From: Hallerella porci
GTDB taxonomy: Bacteria > Fibrobacterota > Fibrobacteria > Fibrobacterales > Fibrobacteraceae
Direction: 5' to 3'
DNA: 45,640 bases
NCBI RefSeq assembly: GCF_003148885.1
Contig: NZ_QGHD01000020.1
Span: 1 to 45,640, forward strand
The first letter of the stretch is position 1; every line of letters begins with the position of its first letter. This document shows positions 1-6,886 of the stretch, piece by piece. Below the pieces are notes generated by a model. It was not told where the DNA came from, did no database searches, and saw only the letters and a list, made by a program, of their open reading frames with translations. The translations under genes and the position numbers were made by a program.

Positions 1-147
1 ATCATCCGAATCCTTTTGCGAACTGCTAGAGTTCTATGTAATTTCGGATGTACTTGAATCTTCTGCTGCTGCAGAACTTCCACTGTCGTCACAAGAACAA
101 AATAAAGAGGCTAAAACGAAGAGTGAAATTTTAGTTAGATGTTTCAT
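1..147 (-). pseudogene. Lipoprotein N-terminus interrupted by an in-frame TAG; continues past window edge
   Basis: An ATG at 147 overlaps the TGA of the upstream gene (ATGA, 147-144), so the two are probably translationally coupled. The product starts MKHLTKISLFVLASLFCSC, a lipoprotein signal peptide with the likely lipidated Cys at residue 19, followed by a D/S/A-rich linker typical of Fibrobacter surface lipoproteins. After 37 codons a TAG (positions 36-34) stops translation. The same frame then continues NSSSSQKDSDD to the window edge, clearly the same serine-rich linker. I infer a nonsense mutation or base-call error in a larger lipoprotein whose body lies outside the window. The function is not determinable here. 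Confidence 0.6.
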
Positions 148-830
148 TGGTTTATCTCCTTTAAAATCTTACTGACTTTTTGATTGAGTTCTTTGACAGC
201 TTCATTGCTTATTTGGCTTTGCAGGTATCGAGACCAGCCGACAACGCGAGTGCCCTTGTATGTTCCAAAGTAGAGAGTCGCTTTCTTACCATCTCTCTTT
301 AGCACAATTTCTTTTTCATCTAGAGGAGATATTTTTTCAATAAAAGAATTGACGACCGTTTGGCCATTCAAGAAAATGATATTGAACTTTTTCTGATCTA
401 GCAGCTCCTTAAGAAATGGACTGCAAATTTTCAAAAGTTCCTTTTGAATAGGCTTGCATTCACTCCACTTTTTTTCCGTTGCCCATTGAACTAAGTCAAG
501 GTGCACTAAAGTGCTGTCGTAGTACGATAATTCAGAATCTATATCCTGAATAAAGCGGTTGATTTTGTTGAACCAACGTTTGTACGGATTATTCTGAAAA
601 TAATTTAAGCAAGCAGCATACACCTTTTGCGCATCATCTGTGCTTAACTCTTCATCATCACGCTTGTCGAGTGACTTGCGAGAGCATAGGCGCGCCTTGT
701 TATCGCTTAGAATATCGCCTTTGCTGTCACGAAATTCGTTGAAACTTGGATTGATTGAAATCGTACATGCATTGGCTTTTTCAATGTTGCCAAAGAAAGG
801 CACGAATGTGGATTGTTTTAAGATGCCCAA
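144..830 (-). CDS. Uracil-DNA glycosylase-superfamily-like protein
   Basis: A 228-residue protein without signal peptide or membrane segment. The N-terminal stretch FVPFFGNIEKANACTISINP followed by SFNEF resembles the first catalytic-loop region of UDG-superfamily proteins (the G-x-NPS-x-x-EF type). HLDLVQWATEKKW in the middle and IIFLNGQTV later fit the core strands of that fold. The role is therefore probably nucleobase excision or a DNA-binding derivative, but this is motif recognition only. The first usable start in frame is TTG at 830, and it has no convincing Shine-Dalgarno. The frame stays open upstream to 911 through a 14-C run (coding strand), and an ATG at 919 would enter it if the run were 12 or 15 long. 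The gene overlaps the downstream lipoprotein by 4 bases. Confidence 0.6.
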   Translation of the reverse strand: MGILKQSTFVPFFGNIEKANACTISINPSFNEFRDSKGDILSDNKARLCSRKSLDKRDDEELSTDDAQKVYAACLNYFQNNPYKRWFNKINRFIQDIDSELSYYDSTLVHLDLVQWATEKKWSECKPIQKELLKICSPFLKELLDQKKFNIIFLNGQTVVNSFIEKISPLDEKEIVLKRDGKKATLYFGTYKGTRVVGWSRYLQSQISNEAVKELNQKVSKILKEINQ

Positions 831-883
831 ACCAGCTGGAATAGGCTGACCAGCTACCTTAAGTAAACTTTTGTTTACACGAA

Positions 884-897
884 GGGGGGGGGGGGGG
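884..897. repeat. Homopolymer of 14 G (14 C on the minus strand)
   Basis: Fourteen consecutive G on the plus strand lie just upstream of the UDG-like gene and just downstream of a good minus-strand promoter. Nothing comparable occurs elsewhere in the window. Tracts of this kind are classic slippage-prone contingency sites, but they are also frequent assembly and sequencing error sites. Confidence 0.95.
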
Positions 898-927
898 TAA
901 TTTTTAACTTTTCATTCATATGTTTGA

Positions 928-956
928 AATATAATTATTTTTTTACAAGTCTGCAA
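928..956 (-). promoter_or_regulatory. Candidate sigma-70 promoter for the UDG-like gene
   Basis: On the minus strand TTGCAG (956-951) is followed after exactly 17 bases by TATATT (933-928). Transcription would begin near 921, so the ATG at 919 would be almost leaderless and the poly-C tract would sit in the first 40 bases of the message. Confidence 0.5.
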
Positions 957-1001
957 GTTTCTTCATTCTCAATAATTTAAGGAACGCCTTATTTCGCTAC
1001 G

Positions 1002-1070
1002 GTGTCATTCTGAGTGAAGAGCGATGCTCGAAACGAAGAATCTAGCATCATGCCGAAGGCACGCATTTTT
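1002..1070. repeat. Probable dispersed intergenic repeat fragment
   Basis: The stretch beginning TGTCATTCTGAGTGAAGAGC and running through CGAAACGAAGAATCTAGCATC resembles a widespread family of short intergenic repeats (the TCATTCTGAG...GAAGAATCT type) found in many Bacteroidota and related genomes. There is no second copy in this window, so the assignment rests on recognition only. Confidence 0.45.
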
Positions 1071-1105
1071 TAAATTACTAATTTCCATCCGACCGCAAAG
1101 CGGGC

Positions 1106-1132
1106 TAGACATTTTGCAATGCAAAATGTCTA
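1106..1132. terminator. Perfect 13-bp inverted repeat around one base
   Basis: TAGACATTTTGCA (1106-1118) and its exact reverse complement (1120-1132) flank a single A. The symmetry is strong enough for a DNA palindrome or an RNA hairpin. No long T-tract follows, so it may be an intergenic repeat remnant rather than a terminator. Confidence 0.4.
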
Positions 1133-1267
1133 CTTATTTCTAATTTTTCCCGCTGTCACTTTTTGTCATCCGCTTTTTATTATATTCTGTCTAAACAATT
1201 TTAAGCCTCACTGTTTTTAGCATGTCGGTGAGGAAGGAGTGAAAATGAGATGATTTTCTTGAACATC

Positions 1268-1296
1268 TTGACAATTTGTAACCAATTAGCTACATT
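1268..1296 (+). promoter_or_regulatory. Promoter of the toxin-antitoxin operon
   Basis: A consensus -35 TTGACA (1268-1273) is followed by a 17-base spacer and TACATT (1291-1296). A purine-rich GGGAGGG (1299-1305) precedes the ATG at 1309, so the predicted transcription start falls inside or right beside the ribosome binding site. Confidence 0.5.
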
Positions 1297-1308
1297 ATGG
1301 GAGGGTAG

Positions 1309-1584
1309 ATGATTACCGTTTATAAGACGGAATATTTTACCCGCTGGTTTAATCGATTGCGTGATGCTAGAGCGCGAGCAAAGATTGCAATGCGGATTCT
1401 GCAAACGGAATGCGGAAATTTTGGAGATTCAAAATCTGTTGGCGACGGCGTGCTTGAAATGCGAATTGATTATGCTCGAGAAAATAATGAAGTCGTTATT
1501 TTGCTTGCAGGTGGAGACAAGTCCACTCAGCAAAAAGATATTGCCAAGGCGAAGGAAATAAAAAATGAAAAAGAAAAAAGTTGA
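1309..1584 (+). CDS. HigB/RelE-like toxin, apparently lacking the core GxGYR segment
   Basis: This 91-residue protein matches the small addiction-module killer family (RelE/ParE superfamily, Gp49-like). It shows an N-terminal TEYFTRWFNRLRD, then GNFGDSKSVGDGVLEMRIDY and VVILLAGGDKSTQQKDIAKA near the C-terminus. Active members normally degrade mRNA at the ribosome. Family members usually read RIDY-GPGYRxYY between these blocks. Here RIDY (52-55) runs straight into ARENNEVVILL, so about eight residues including the conserved Gly-Tyr-Arg are missing in frame. The start is ATG 1309 with GGGAGGG just upstream. The last 20 bases overlap the antitoxin gene. The toxin is probably weakened or inactive, judged from remembered family consensus. 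Confidence 0.75.
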   Translation: MITVYKTEYFTRWFNRLRDARARAKIAMRILQTECGNFGDSKSVGDGVLEMRIDYARENNEVVILLAGGDKSTQQKDIAKAKEIKNEKEKS

Positions 1585-1876
1585 GATTACAAAATTAGAT
1601 GTTGCAGATCTTCTCCAATCAGAAGACGATGTTCGTTGTTTTCTGCAAGAAGCACTCAATGAAAACGATGCGGAATTGTGGCAAAAGGCAATAGGATATG
1701 CAGCTCGATCTGCGGGCATGGCAAAAATTGCAGATGCGGCAGGGCTCAACCGAGAAAGCCTTTACAAATCGCTTAAAGAAGGTGCCCACCCTCGTTTTGA
1801 CACGATTATGAAAGTTCTTAACGCCATGCAATTAAAACTTTGTATAATGCCTATTACGAAGATGAACTTTTCCTAA
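1565..1876 (+). CDS. HigA-like addiction-module antitoxin (HTH)
   Basis: A 103-residue DNA-binding antitoxin of the 'putative addiction module antidote' family. The signature runs VADLLQSEDDVRCFLQEAL at the N-terminus, then a helix-turn-helix with GMAKIADAAGLNRESLYKSL and RFDTIMKVLNAMQLKL. Family members bind the toxin and repress their own promoter, here probably the TTGACA promoter at 1268-1296. The toxin-first gene order and the 20-base overlap are usual for this class. The helix-turn-helix residues look intact, so the antitoxin may outlive its damaged toxin as a regulator. Confidence 0.85.
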   Translation: MKKKKVEITKLDVADLLQSEDDVRCFLQEALNENDAELWQKAIGYAARSAGMAKIADAAGLNRESLYKSLKEGAHPRFDTIMKVLNAMQLKLCIMPITKMNFS

Positions 1877-1889
1877 GGCTGTTGACTGT

Positions 1890-2084
1890 ATGACGGATTT
1901 ATTATACGAAAAAGAAACAGCCTTCCGCAAGGGAGAAAAAGCTGGAATTGCGAGAGGAGCTGCTGCAGGAGCTTTGAACAAAGCTCGCAAAATGGCAAAA
2001 AACTTGCTTAAACTCAAAAAACTGTCTATTTCTGAGATTGCAGTGGTTTCAGGTCTTTCGGAAGCAGAAATTCGCAAGCTGTAA
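1890..2084 (+). pseudogene. C-terminal remnant of an Rpn/PD-(D/E)XK nuclease-transposase family protein
   Basis: A 64-residue reading frame holds only the tail seen in Rpn-type 'PD-(D/E)XK nuclease family transposase' proteins: a charged Lys/Glu/Gly/Ala-rich helix (FRKGEKAGIARGAAAGALNK) followed by a short HTH-like end, LLKLKKLSISEIAVVSGLSE. The catalytic nuclease domain is absent and no matching frame precedes it. It begins with ATG 1890, 14 bases after the antitoxin, with a TAAGG upstream, so it could still be translated. I read it as a relic of a recombination-promoting nuclease gene replaced by the toxin-antitoxin module, but a domesticated mini-protein is possible. Confidence 0.55.
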
Positions 2085-2114
2085 ATTTGACACGCAATTC
2101 CGCAAGCAAAAAAA

Positions 2115-2132
2115 AGTAGTCCTCCGACTACT
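2115..2132. terminator. Small hairpin after the accessory genes
   Basis: AGTAGTC (2115-2121) and GACTACT (2126-2132) enclose CTCC. The upstream A-run gives a U-tract on the minus strand, while the plus strand has only CTTT afterwards, so its direction is uncertain. Confidence 0.4.
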
Positions 2133-2254
2133 CTTTCGTCCAATTTTCCTTTTCTATTCCGAAATTTTGTGATTTTCACAATTTTTCGGTCTTGATTCAC
2201 GCACCAAGTTCTAGATTCTTCACTGTGAACATTCCGCGCTTCGCAAGAAGAATT

Positions 2255-3025
2255 TTACTTTTTCTTTTTCGCGCGTTCGGCGTTGCGCGGAAGGCCTAAT
2301 AATTCAAAGGCATTTGCGCTGCGGAGAAAGCAATCTTTGGCGATTGCAGAATCCGATGAATTGAGACCGCGATAATAGAGAATTGTCGCCGACATAAATG
2401 GGCGATTCGCGCGGATGGAATAATTTAAAGCGACGCCATAAAGCGAATCGGCGATGGACTCGTGCAATAAAGAATTGACGCGGGCAGATGCAAATGCAAA
2501 TTTTCCGGGAGCGTCTCCGTCGAAAGCATCGTCGGCGTCTTCTAAATATTTTTTTGCCGAAGTTGCATTTCCTTTTTGAGCAAAGGCAATCGCTGCTGCA
2601 CTTAAAATGCCACCGCGAATTCCGTCGGGAATTTCATCTAAAAATTTTTCGGAAAGCGAATGTTTAATGTTGATTACTTTATCCACATTTTTCTTTTCTA
2701 AATACAATTCCATCCACGCAAGGTAATAAGCGCCGAGAGTATTCGTATCCAATTCCACTTTGCGCACTTGCTTTAACAAATCTTCGGCAAATTGCAAATC
2801 CAAACTTTGAATGCGGAGAGTCGCCATCGAAACGAGAATACGCCCTTCGGCAGAAATGTCCGATTCTTTTCGCGATGAAAGAAGTGCTCGTTCGTAGAGG
2901 CCGTAAGCCTTTGCAAATTTTCCTGCTTGCACCGATTTGTCTGCGCGATACGCCAAATCCCCCGACTCGGAATCGGCGAATAAAAATGCGCACAAAATAA
3001 GCACACAAAAAATGCAGCGACGCAT
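2255..3025 (-). CDS. Exported TPR-like protein downstream of mlaD
   Basis: About 256 residues starting with a signal peptide (MRRCIFCVLILCAFLFA). The body is helical and repetitive, with A-rich helix pairs such as AYRADKSVQAGKFAKAYGLY and RILVSMATLRIQSLDLQFAE, in the manner of tetratricopeptide repeats. The C-terminus is the basic AERAKKKK. The ATG at 3025 overlaps the mlaD stop (TAATG). An alternative ATG at 3031 is in frame, and the GGAGG upstream lies 10 and 4 bases from the two starts. As the last gene of the mla run it is likely periplasmic and might assist envelope lipid transport, but no specific function can be read. Confidence 0.75.
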   Translation of the reverse strand: MRRCIFCVLILCAFLFADSESGDLAYRADKSVQAGKFAKAYGLYERALLSSRKESDISAEGRILVSMATLRIQSLDLQFAEDLLKQVRKVELDTNTLGAYYLAWMELYLEKKNVDKVINIKHSLSEKFLDEIPDGIRGGILSAAAIAFAQKGNATSAKKYLEDADDAFDGDAPGKFAFASARVNSLLHESIADSLYGVALNYSIRANRPFMSATILYYRGLNSSDSAIAKDCFLRSANAFELLGLPRNAERAKKKK

Positions 3026-3990
3026 TACCATGCATCCTCCGCGACAAACGGAACCGAATCGCGTTTCGGAATCGAGCGGCGAATAATCCACATATTCGAT
3101 GCACCTTCAATTAAATTGTCTGCGCTGTGGAGAGTTTCTTCGCCGCGGGTCACGAGATCGTTGACGCCGCCCACCATGCGTCCGAGCGAATCCACCGTTC
3201 CATTCAAACGTCCGAAGACATCGTCGATGGAATTAAACAAATTGTTGACTTTTTGCGGCGTTCCTTCCAACGCATCGGTCATCGTGAAAAGTTTCTGCGT
3301 GAGCGTATCGGTGCGGTAAAGAATTCGCGGCACTTCTCCGCTGAGCACATCCAAAAGTTTCACGCCTTCATACGAGAAATGATCCAAGCGATCGAGCTGC
3401 GTATTCAATTTTTCGTAAACGAGTTTCGATCCGAGAAGCGCGCCGATTGTCGTATTCGTATCCATCGTGAGGGCGACGAGAGTATCTGCGGCATCGATTA
3501 AAACCGTCACACGTTCGAGGACTTCATTTAATGTTTCGAGAACGGTTTCAATGTCTTGCGCTTTTCCGGCGACAATCATATCACCATCATCGAGGATGCG
3601 GCCTTCGCCTTTGCTCACATCGATGTTGATGACGCGTTCTGAAATCACATTCTGATCGCGGATTGCAAAAATCATTGCGCGGTCAGTAATCCACGGTTGA
3701 AATTCTCGTTTGAGAGTAAATTCCATCCGCACTTTTCCCGATGCGTCAATTTTTAAATCGGAAACGTGACCGACCCGCACGCCGTTAATTTGTACTTCGG
3801 TTCCCGGGTGCAGACCTTGCGCTTTATCAAAGTAACTGTAAAGTTTATATTCTTCGACGCCGATGACACCGACCGAAGTTAAGCGCGCGTATAAAACGAA
3901 CAAGAAGACCATCAAAGTAAATGTGAGAAACACGCCGACCAAAAGGCCAGAGAGATCCATCCAATTTATCTTTCGCACCGGTTTCAGCAA
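3025..3990 (-). CDS. mlaD: MlaD-family (MCE domain) lipid-transport protein
   Basis: A 321-residue protein with a short cytoplasmic tail, one transmembrane helix (LLVGVFLTFTLMVFLFVLYA, about residues 16-35) and an MCE domain of the form YFDKAQGLHPGTEVQINGV followed by RVGHVSDLKI. The long helical C-terminal region (about 150-300) is usual for MlaD/TTG2C proteins. MlaD hexamers bind phospholipid in the periplasm and sit on the MlaFE transporter, whose genes lie immediately upstream in the same direction. The start is TTG at 3990: AAGGAG on the coding strand lies 8 bases before it, whereas the only nearby ATG (3998) directly abuts AAGGAG and is stopped after four codons. Confidence 0.88.
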   Translation of the reverse strand: MLKPVRKINWMDLSGLLVGVFLTFTLMVFLFVLYARLTSVGVIGVEEYKLYSYFDKAQGLHPGTEVQINGVRVGHVSDLKIDASGKVRMEFTLKREFQPWITDRAMIFAIRDQNVISERVINIDVSKGEGRILDDGDMIVAGKAQDIETVLETLNEVLERVTVLIDAADTLVALTMDTNTTIGALLGSKLVYEKLNTQLDRLDHFSYEGVKLLDVLSGEVPRILYRTDTLTQKLFTMTDALEGTPQKVNNLFNSIDDVFGRLNGTVDSLGRMVGGVNDLVTRGEETLHSADNLIEGASNMWIIRRSIPKRDSVPFVAEDAW

Positions 3991-4066
3991 CCAGTCATCT
4001 CCTTATTCTGAAACAAATCTGAGGTTCTTTCAAAAAATAAATTTTTCATTCGCCGTCCGAAATCCT

Positions 4067-4825
4067 TTACAAAAAATCGCGCAAATTGCGGAACATTTCG
4101 TGCGCAATCGGAATATCCGAACGAATCCATTGTTCAAATTTATAACGCTCGGAAAGTTTCTTGTTTTCTAAGAAGCAAAGATCGGCGCCGAGCTCTTTGG
4201 AAATTAACAAATCGTGAGTGACCAAAATCAGCGACGTTTTAAAAAGCGCTTGCATATTATCGATCAAAGGAATCAGCATGTTGCGGTTATAATTATCGAG
4301 ACCTGCCGTCGGTTCATCCATTAAAAGAAGCCGCGGGTCCATCGCCCACGCCCGCGCAATTGCGACACGTTTTGCAACTCCCGAACTCAGCAAATGCGGA
4401 AATTTATCTTGCACGCTGCGGACGCGCATCAAATCCAAAGCCATATTCACACGACTTTCAATTTCTTCGTCCGTTCCGCGATGATGATAATATAAAGGCA
4501 TTGCAATGTTATTGCGCACGGTTAAATTCGAAATGAGCGCACCATTTTGAAAGATGAGTTCGACGCCGCGCTTCGCTACTTCGAGCGCTGTATGCTGCGA
4601 CTTCGGGAGATGCTCTCCGAAATAATAAAGTGCGCCCGCATTCGGCACATCCAATCCTGCGATAATGCGAAGGAGCAAACTTTTTCCTTGGCCCGATGCG
4701 CCTGCGATGCAAAGAGTTTCACCGCGTCCTAATTTCAAATTCAAATCGCGCAAAACATCATCGTTATCGCCGGGATAACGGAATCGCAAATTTTCAATGC
4801 GCAACGCTTCGCCTTGATTTTCCAT
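4067..4825 (-). CDS. mlaF: MlaF-like ABC transporter ATP-binding protein
   Basis: A 252-residue ABC ATPase. It has Walker A GASGQGKS, a signature segment LLSSGVAKRVAIARAWA (SSGVAKR in place of LSGGQ, as is common in Mla/TTG2A ATPases), Walker B LLLMDEPTAGLD and the H-loop LVTHDL. It would energise retrograde or anterograde phospholipid movement with MlaE and MlaD. The chosen ATG 4825 overlaps the mlaE stop as TAATG; the frame remains open upstream but that part is not family-like. The next gene, mlaD, begins 76 bases downstream, the only real gap within the run. Confidence 0.9.
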   Translation of the reverse strand: MENQGEALRIENLRFRYPGDNDDVLRDLNLKLGRGETLCIAGASGQGKSLLLRIIAGLDVPNAGALYYFGEHLPKSQHTALEVAKRGVELIFQNGALISNLTVRNNIAMPLYYHHRGTDEEIESRVNMALDLMRVRSVQDKFPHLLSSGVAKRVAIARAWAMDPRLLLMDEPTAGLDNYNRNMLIPLIDNMQALFKTSLILVTHDLLISKELGADLCFLENKKLSERYKFEQWIRSDIPIAHEMFRNLRDFL

Positions 4826-5697
4826 TAAATAATCCTCGACATTTGCGTGGCATAATCGAAAATGTAAAAGAAGGAAAAGAGCACATCCAAAACGATGACA
4901 TACAAGAAAGAATAAATCACCGAGCGCGATGTCGCCTTTGGCACTTGACGAATGTCGCGACGAATCGTGAGTCCGCGATAACAAGCGTTGATGAAAATAA
5001 ATATGCCAAAGAAAATCGGTTTAATCACAGCAAGTGCAAAATCGGTAACGGTTAATGACGCGAGAATAGACGCCGAAAGAAAATGCCACGAGAGATTTAA
5101 ATTCAAAGATTCGCCCGAGACGGCGATTAAAAATTTGGTGATTAAAAAGCCCGCGCTAATTCCGCAGACAGAAAACAGAACCGTTGCGATGAGCATCGAA
5201 ATGACGCCGCCGATTAAAGCGGGCATTACCAAATAGCGCACCGGATTTACGCCGAGAGTTGCAAGCGCATCCACTTCGGAGTTAATGGACATTGTCCCAA
5301 TCATCGTCGTGAGCGCAGAACCGCTACGGCCTGCAATTAAAAAAGCCGTCAAAATGGGACCGACTTCGCGGATAATGACCGCGACCATTAAGCCGCCGAA
5401 TGAATTCGAAAATCCGACGCGAGGCATCACCGTGAGCGCTTCGACAATCGTCACCGTTCCGGCAAGTGCTGCGACCACAAAAAGCACGGGGAAAACTTCG
5501 ACCGCTGTAAAATAAATTTGCTGAATAATACTTTGCATGTCGCGTTTAAAATTGCGACCTTCTGCAAAAATCGAATGAATCGTTTGAAAAAATAAAAGCA
5601 GTTGGCAACCGAAAACCGTTGACAAAAATCGTCGCCCGATTTTATTGAACACCGAGCCGAAAAAAGTCCAGTCATCCAGTGTTCTGTGAATTTTCAT
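4825..5697 (-). CDS. mlaE: MlaE-family ABC permease
   Basis: A 290-residue integral membrane protein with about five or six hydrophobic helices. It carries the family's conserved central block (VIIREVGPILTAFLIAGRSG followed by SALTTMIGTM) and the VDALATLGVNPVRYLVMPAL segment. It forms the membrane dimer of the Mla/TTG2 lipid transporter. ATG 5697 overlaps the engB stop as ATGA, so expression is coupled to the gene before it. The MlaF-like ATPase and MlaD follow directly. No MlaB (STAS) or MlaC gene is present here. Confidence 0.92.
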   Translation of the reverse strand: MKIHRTLDDWTFFGSVFNKIGRRFLSTVFGCQLLLFFQTIHSIFAEGRNFKRDMQSIIQQIYFTAVEVFPVLFVVAALAGTVTIVEALTVMPRVGFSNSFGGLMVAVIIREVGPILTAFLIAGRSGSALTTMIGTMSINSEVDALATLGVNPVRYLVMPALIGGVISMLIATVLFSVCGISAGFLITKFLIAVSGESLNLNLSWHFLSASILASLTVTDFALAVIKPIFFGIFIFINACYRGLTIRRDIRQVPKATSRSVIYSFLYVIVLDVLFSFFYIFDYATQMSRII

Positions 5698-6296
5698 TTT
5701 GCCTCAACCGCAACCGTCGAAAGAATTTCTTGCCAAATTTCTTCCATGCCGACTTTTTTGAGCACGCTTAAACGCAGCGGTTTCACATCGTTCCCGAGAA
5801 TTTTTTGAATCGCGTTGCGCGTCTTCGCTTGTTCGGATTGATTCGCTTTATCGCATTTGCTCATCACCGGGAGAATGGGACAGCCCGCCGCGCGGACATT
5901 TTCAATTGTTTCCACATCGATGGGTTGTAATCCCACTTTCGAATCGATGAGATAAATGATGCCGCGAAGATTTTTGGATTTTTCCACATAAGCGCGGATG
6001 CCATTTTCCATTTCACTCATCTTGTTAAAATCGACGCCGGCGAATCCAACTCCCGGAAGATCGACTAAATAAAACGCTTGATTGATTTTAAAGAAATTGA
6101 TTTCCCGAGTTTTTCCCGGCTTTGAACTAATGCGGACGAGTTTTTTCTTGCCCGAGAGCGCATTTAAAAGCGAAGATTTTCCCGCGTTCGATCGCCCGAG
6201 AAAGGCAACTTGCGGAAGTCCATCATCCGGAATCTGCGAAAGTTTTGTCGCAGCGGTCGTAAATTCAGCGGTGATATTCATCATCGTTTCGTTCAT
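5694..6296 (-). CDS. engB: Ribosome-biogenesis GTPase EngB (YihA/YsxC)
   Basis: A 200-residue TRAFAC GTPase. G1 is GRSNAGKSSLLNAL, G2 lies around KPGKTREINFF, G3 is DLPGVGFAGV and G4 is SKCDK (NKxD-type position). EngB assists late 50S subunit assembly and is a single-domain cytoplasmic protein of about this length. It overlaps recR upstream and mlaE downstream, each by an ATGA tetranucleotide. Nothing is unusual in the protein itself. Confidence 0.95.
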   Translation of the reverse strand: MNETMMNITAEFTTAATKLSQIPDDGLPQVAFLGRSNAGKSSLLNALSGKKKLVRISSKPGKTREINFFKINQAFYLVDLPGVGFAGVDFNKMSEMENGIRAYVEKSKNLRGIIYLIDSKVGLQPIDVETIENVRAAGCPILPVMSKCDKANQSEQAKTRNAIQKILGNDVKPLRLSVLKKVGMEEIWQEILSTVAVEAK

Positions 6297-6886
6297 ATTC
6301 CAGTCCTCGATTCAAATGCACGCAAGACGGTGACTTCATCAATATATTCTAATTCGCTGCCCATCGGAATGCCGCGGGCAAGACTTGTGCGCTTTACAGG
6401 AAGATGCGCGAGTAATTTATCGATTAAAAGAATTGTCGAATCCGCTTCGGGGCTAGATCCTAACGCAAAAATAATTTCTTCAATTTTTTCATCTTGAATG
6501 CGTTGAATTAACTGCGGAATATGCAAATGCTCGGGCCCAATTCCATCAAGTGGCGAAAGGACACCGCCGAGAACGAAATAAAGTCCGTGATAAATTCCCG
6601 CATTTTCAAACGGTAAAATATCCGAAAATTTTTCGACAACGCAAATACTTTTTGAACCGGCGCGCGCTTTGCAAAGCGGACACGGATCTTCTTCGGCAAA
6701 AGAATGACACAGGCTGCAGCGTTTTACTTTTTCGCAAGCTTCGGCGATGGCTTGCGTGAGCGAGTCTGTATTTTCACGCGGACGATTTAATACAAAATAA
6801 GCAAGACGTCGCGCAGTTTTTTTTCCAATTCCCGGAAGCGACGCAAATTCCCGCACCAATTTTTCGAGGCTTGGCGGCTCAACCAT
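6293..6886 (-). CDS. recR: Recombination mediator RecR
   Basis: A 197-residue protein with the RecR order of domains: helix-hairpin-helix (LPGIGKKTARRLAYFVL), four-cysteine zinc finger (CSLCHSFAEEDPCPLC), then a Toprim domain starting ICVVEKFSDILPFENAG and containing LGGVLSPLDGIGP. RecR works with RecF/RecO in loading RecA on SSB-coated gaps. ATG 6886 lies 8 bases inside the preceding EAL-HDOD gene. The dnaX and YbaB partners often found beside recR are not here. Confidence 0.95.
   Translation of the reverse strand: MVEPPSLEKLVREFASLPGIGKKTARRLAYFVLNRPRENTDSLTQAIAEACEKVKRCSLCHSFAEEDPCPLCKARAGSKSICVVEKFSDILPFENAGIYHGLYFVLGGVLSPLDGIGPEHLHIPQLIQRIQDEKIEEIIFALGSSPEADSTILLIDKLLAHLPVKRTSLARGIPMGSELEYIDEVTVLRAFESRTGI

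Larger units (their letters stand above)
831..1267. other. Intergenic region without a gene
   Basis: The spacer between the UDG-like gene and the toxin-antitoxin pair holds the G14 tract, a minus-strand promoter, a dispersed-repeat fragment and a perfect hairpin. I see no credible coding sequence. Confidence 0.7.

Noticed and set aside
1832-2200. A 122-codon minus-strand frame opposite the antitoxin and Rpn tail
   Set aside because: The plus-strand reading matches known families; the minus frame has no recognisable features.
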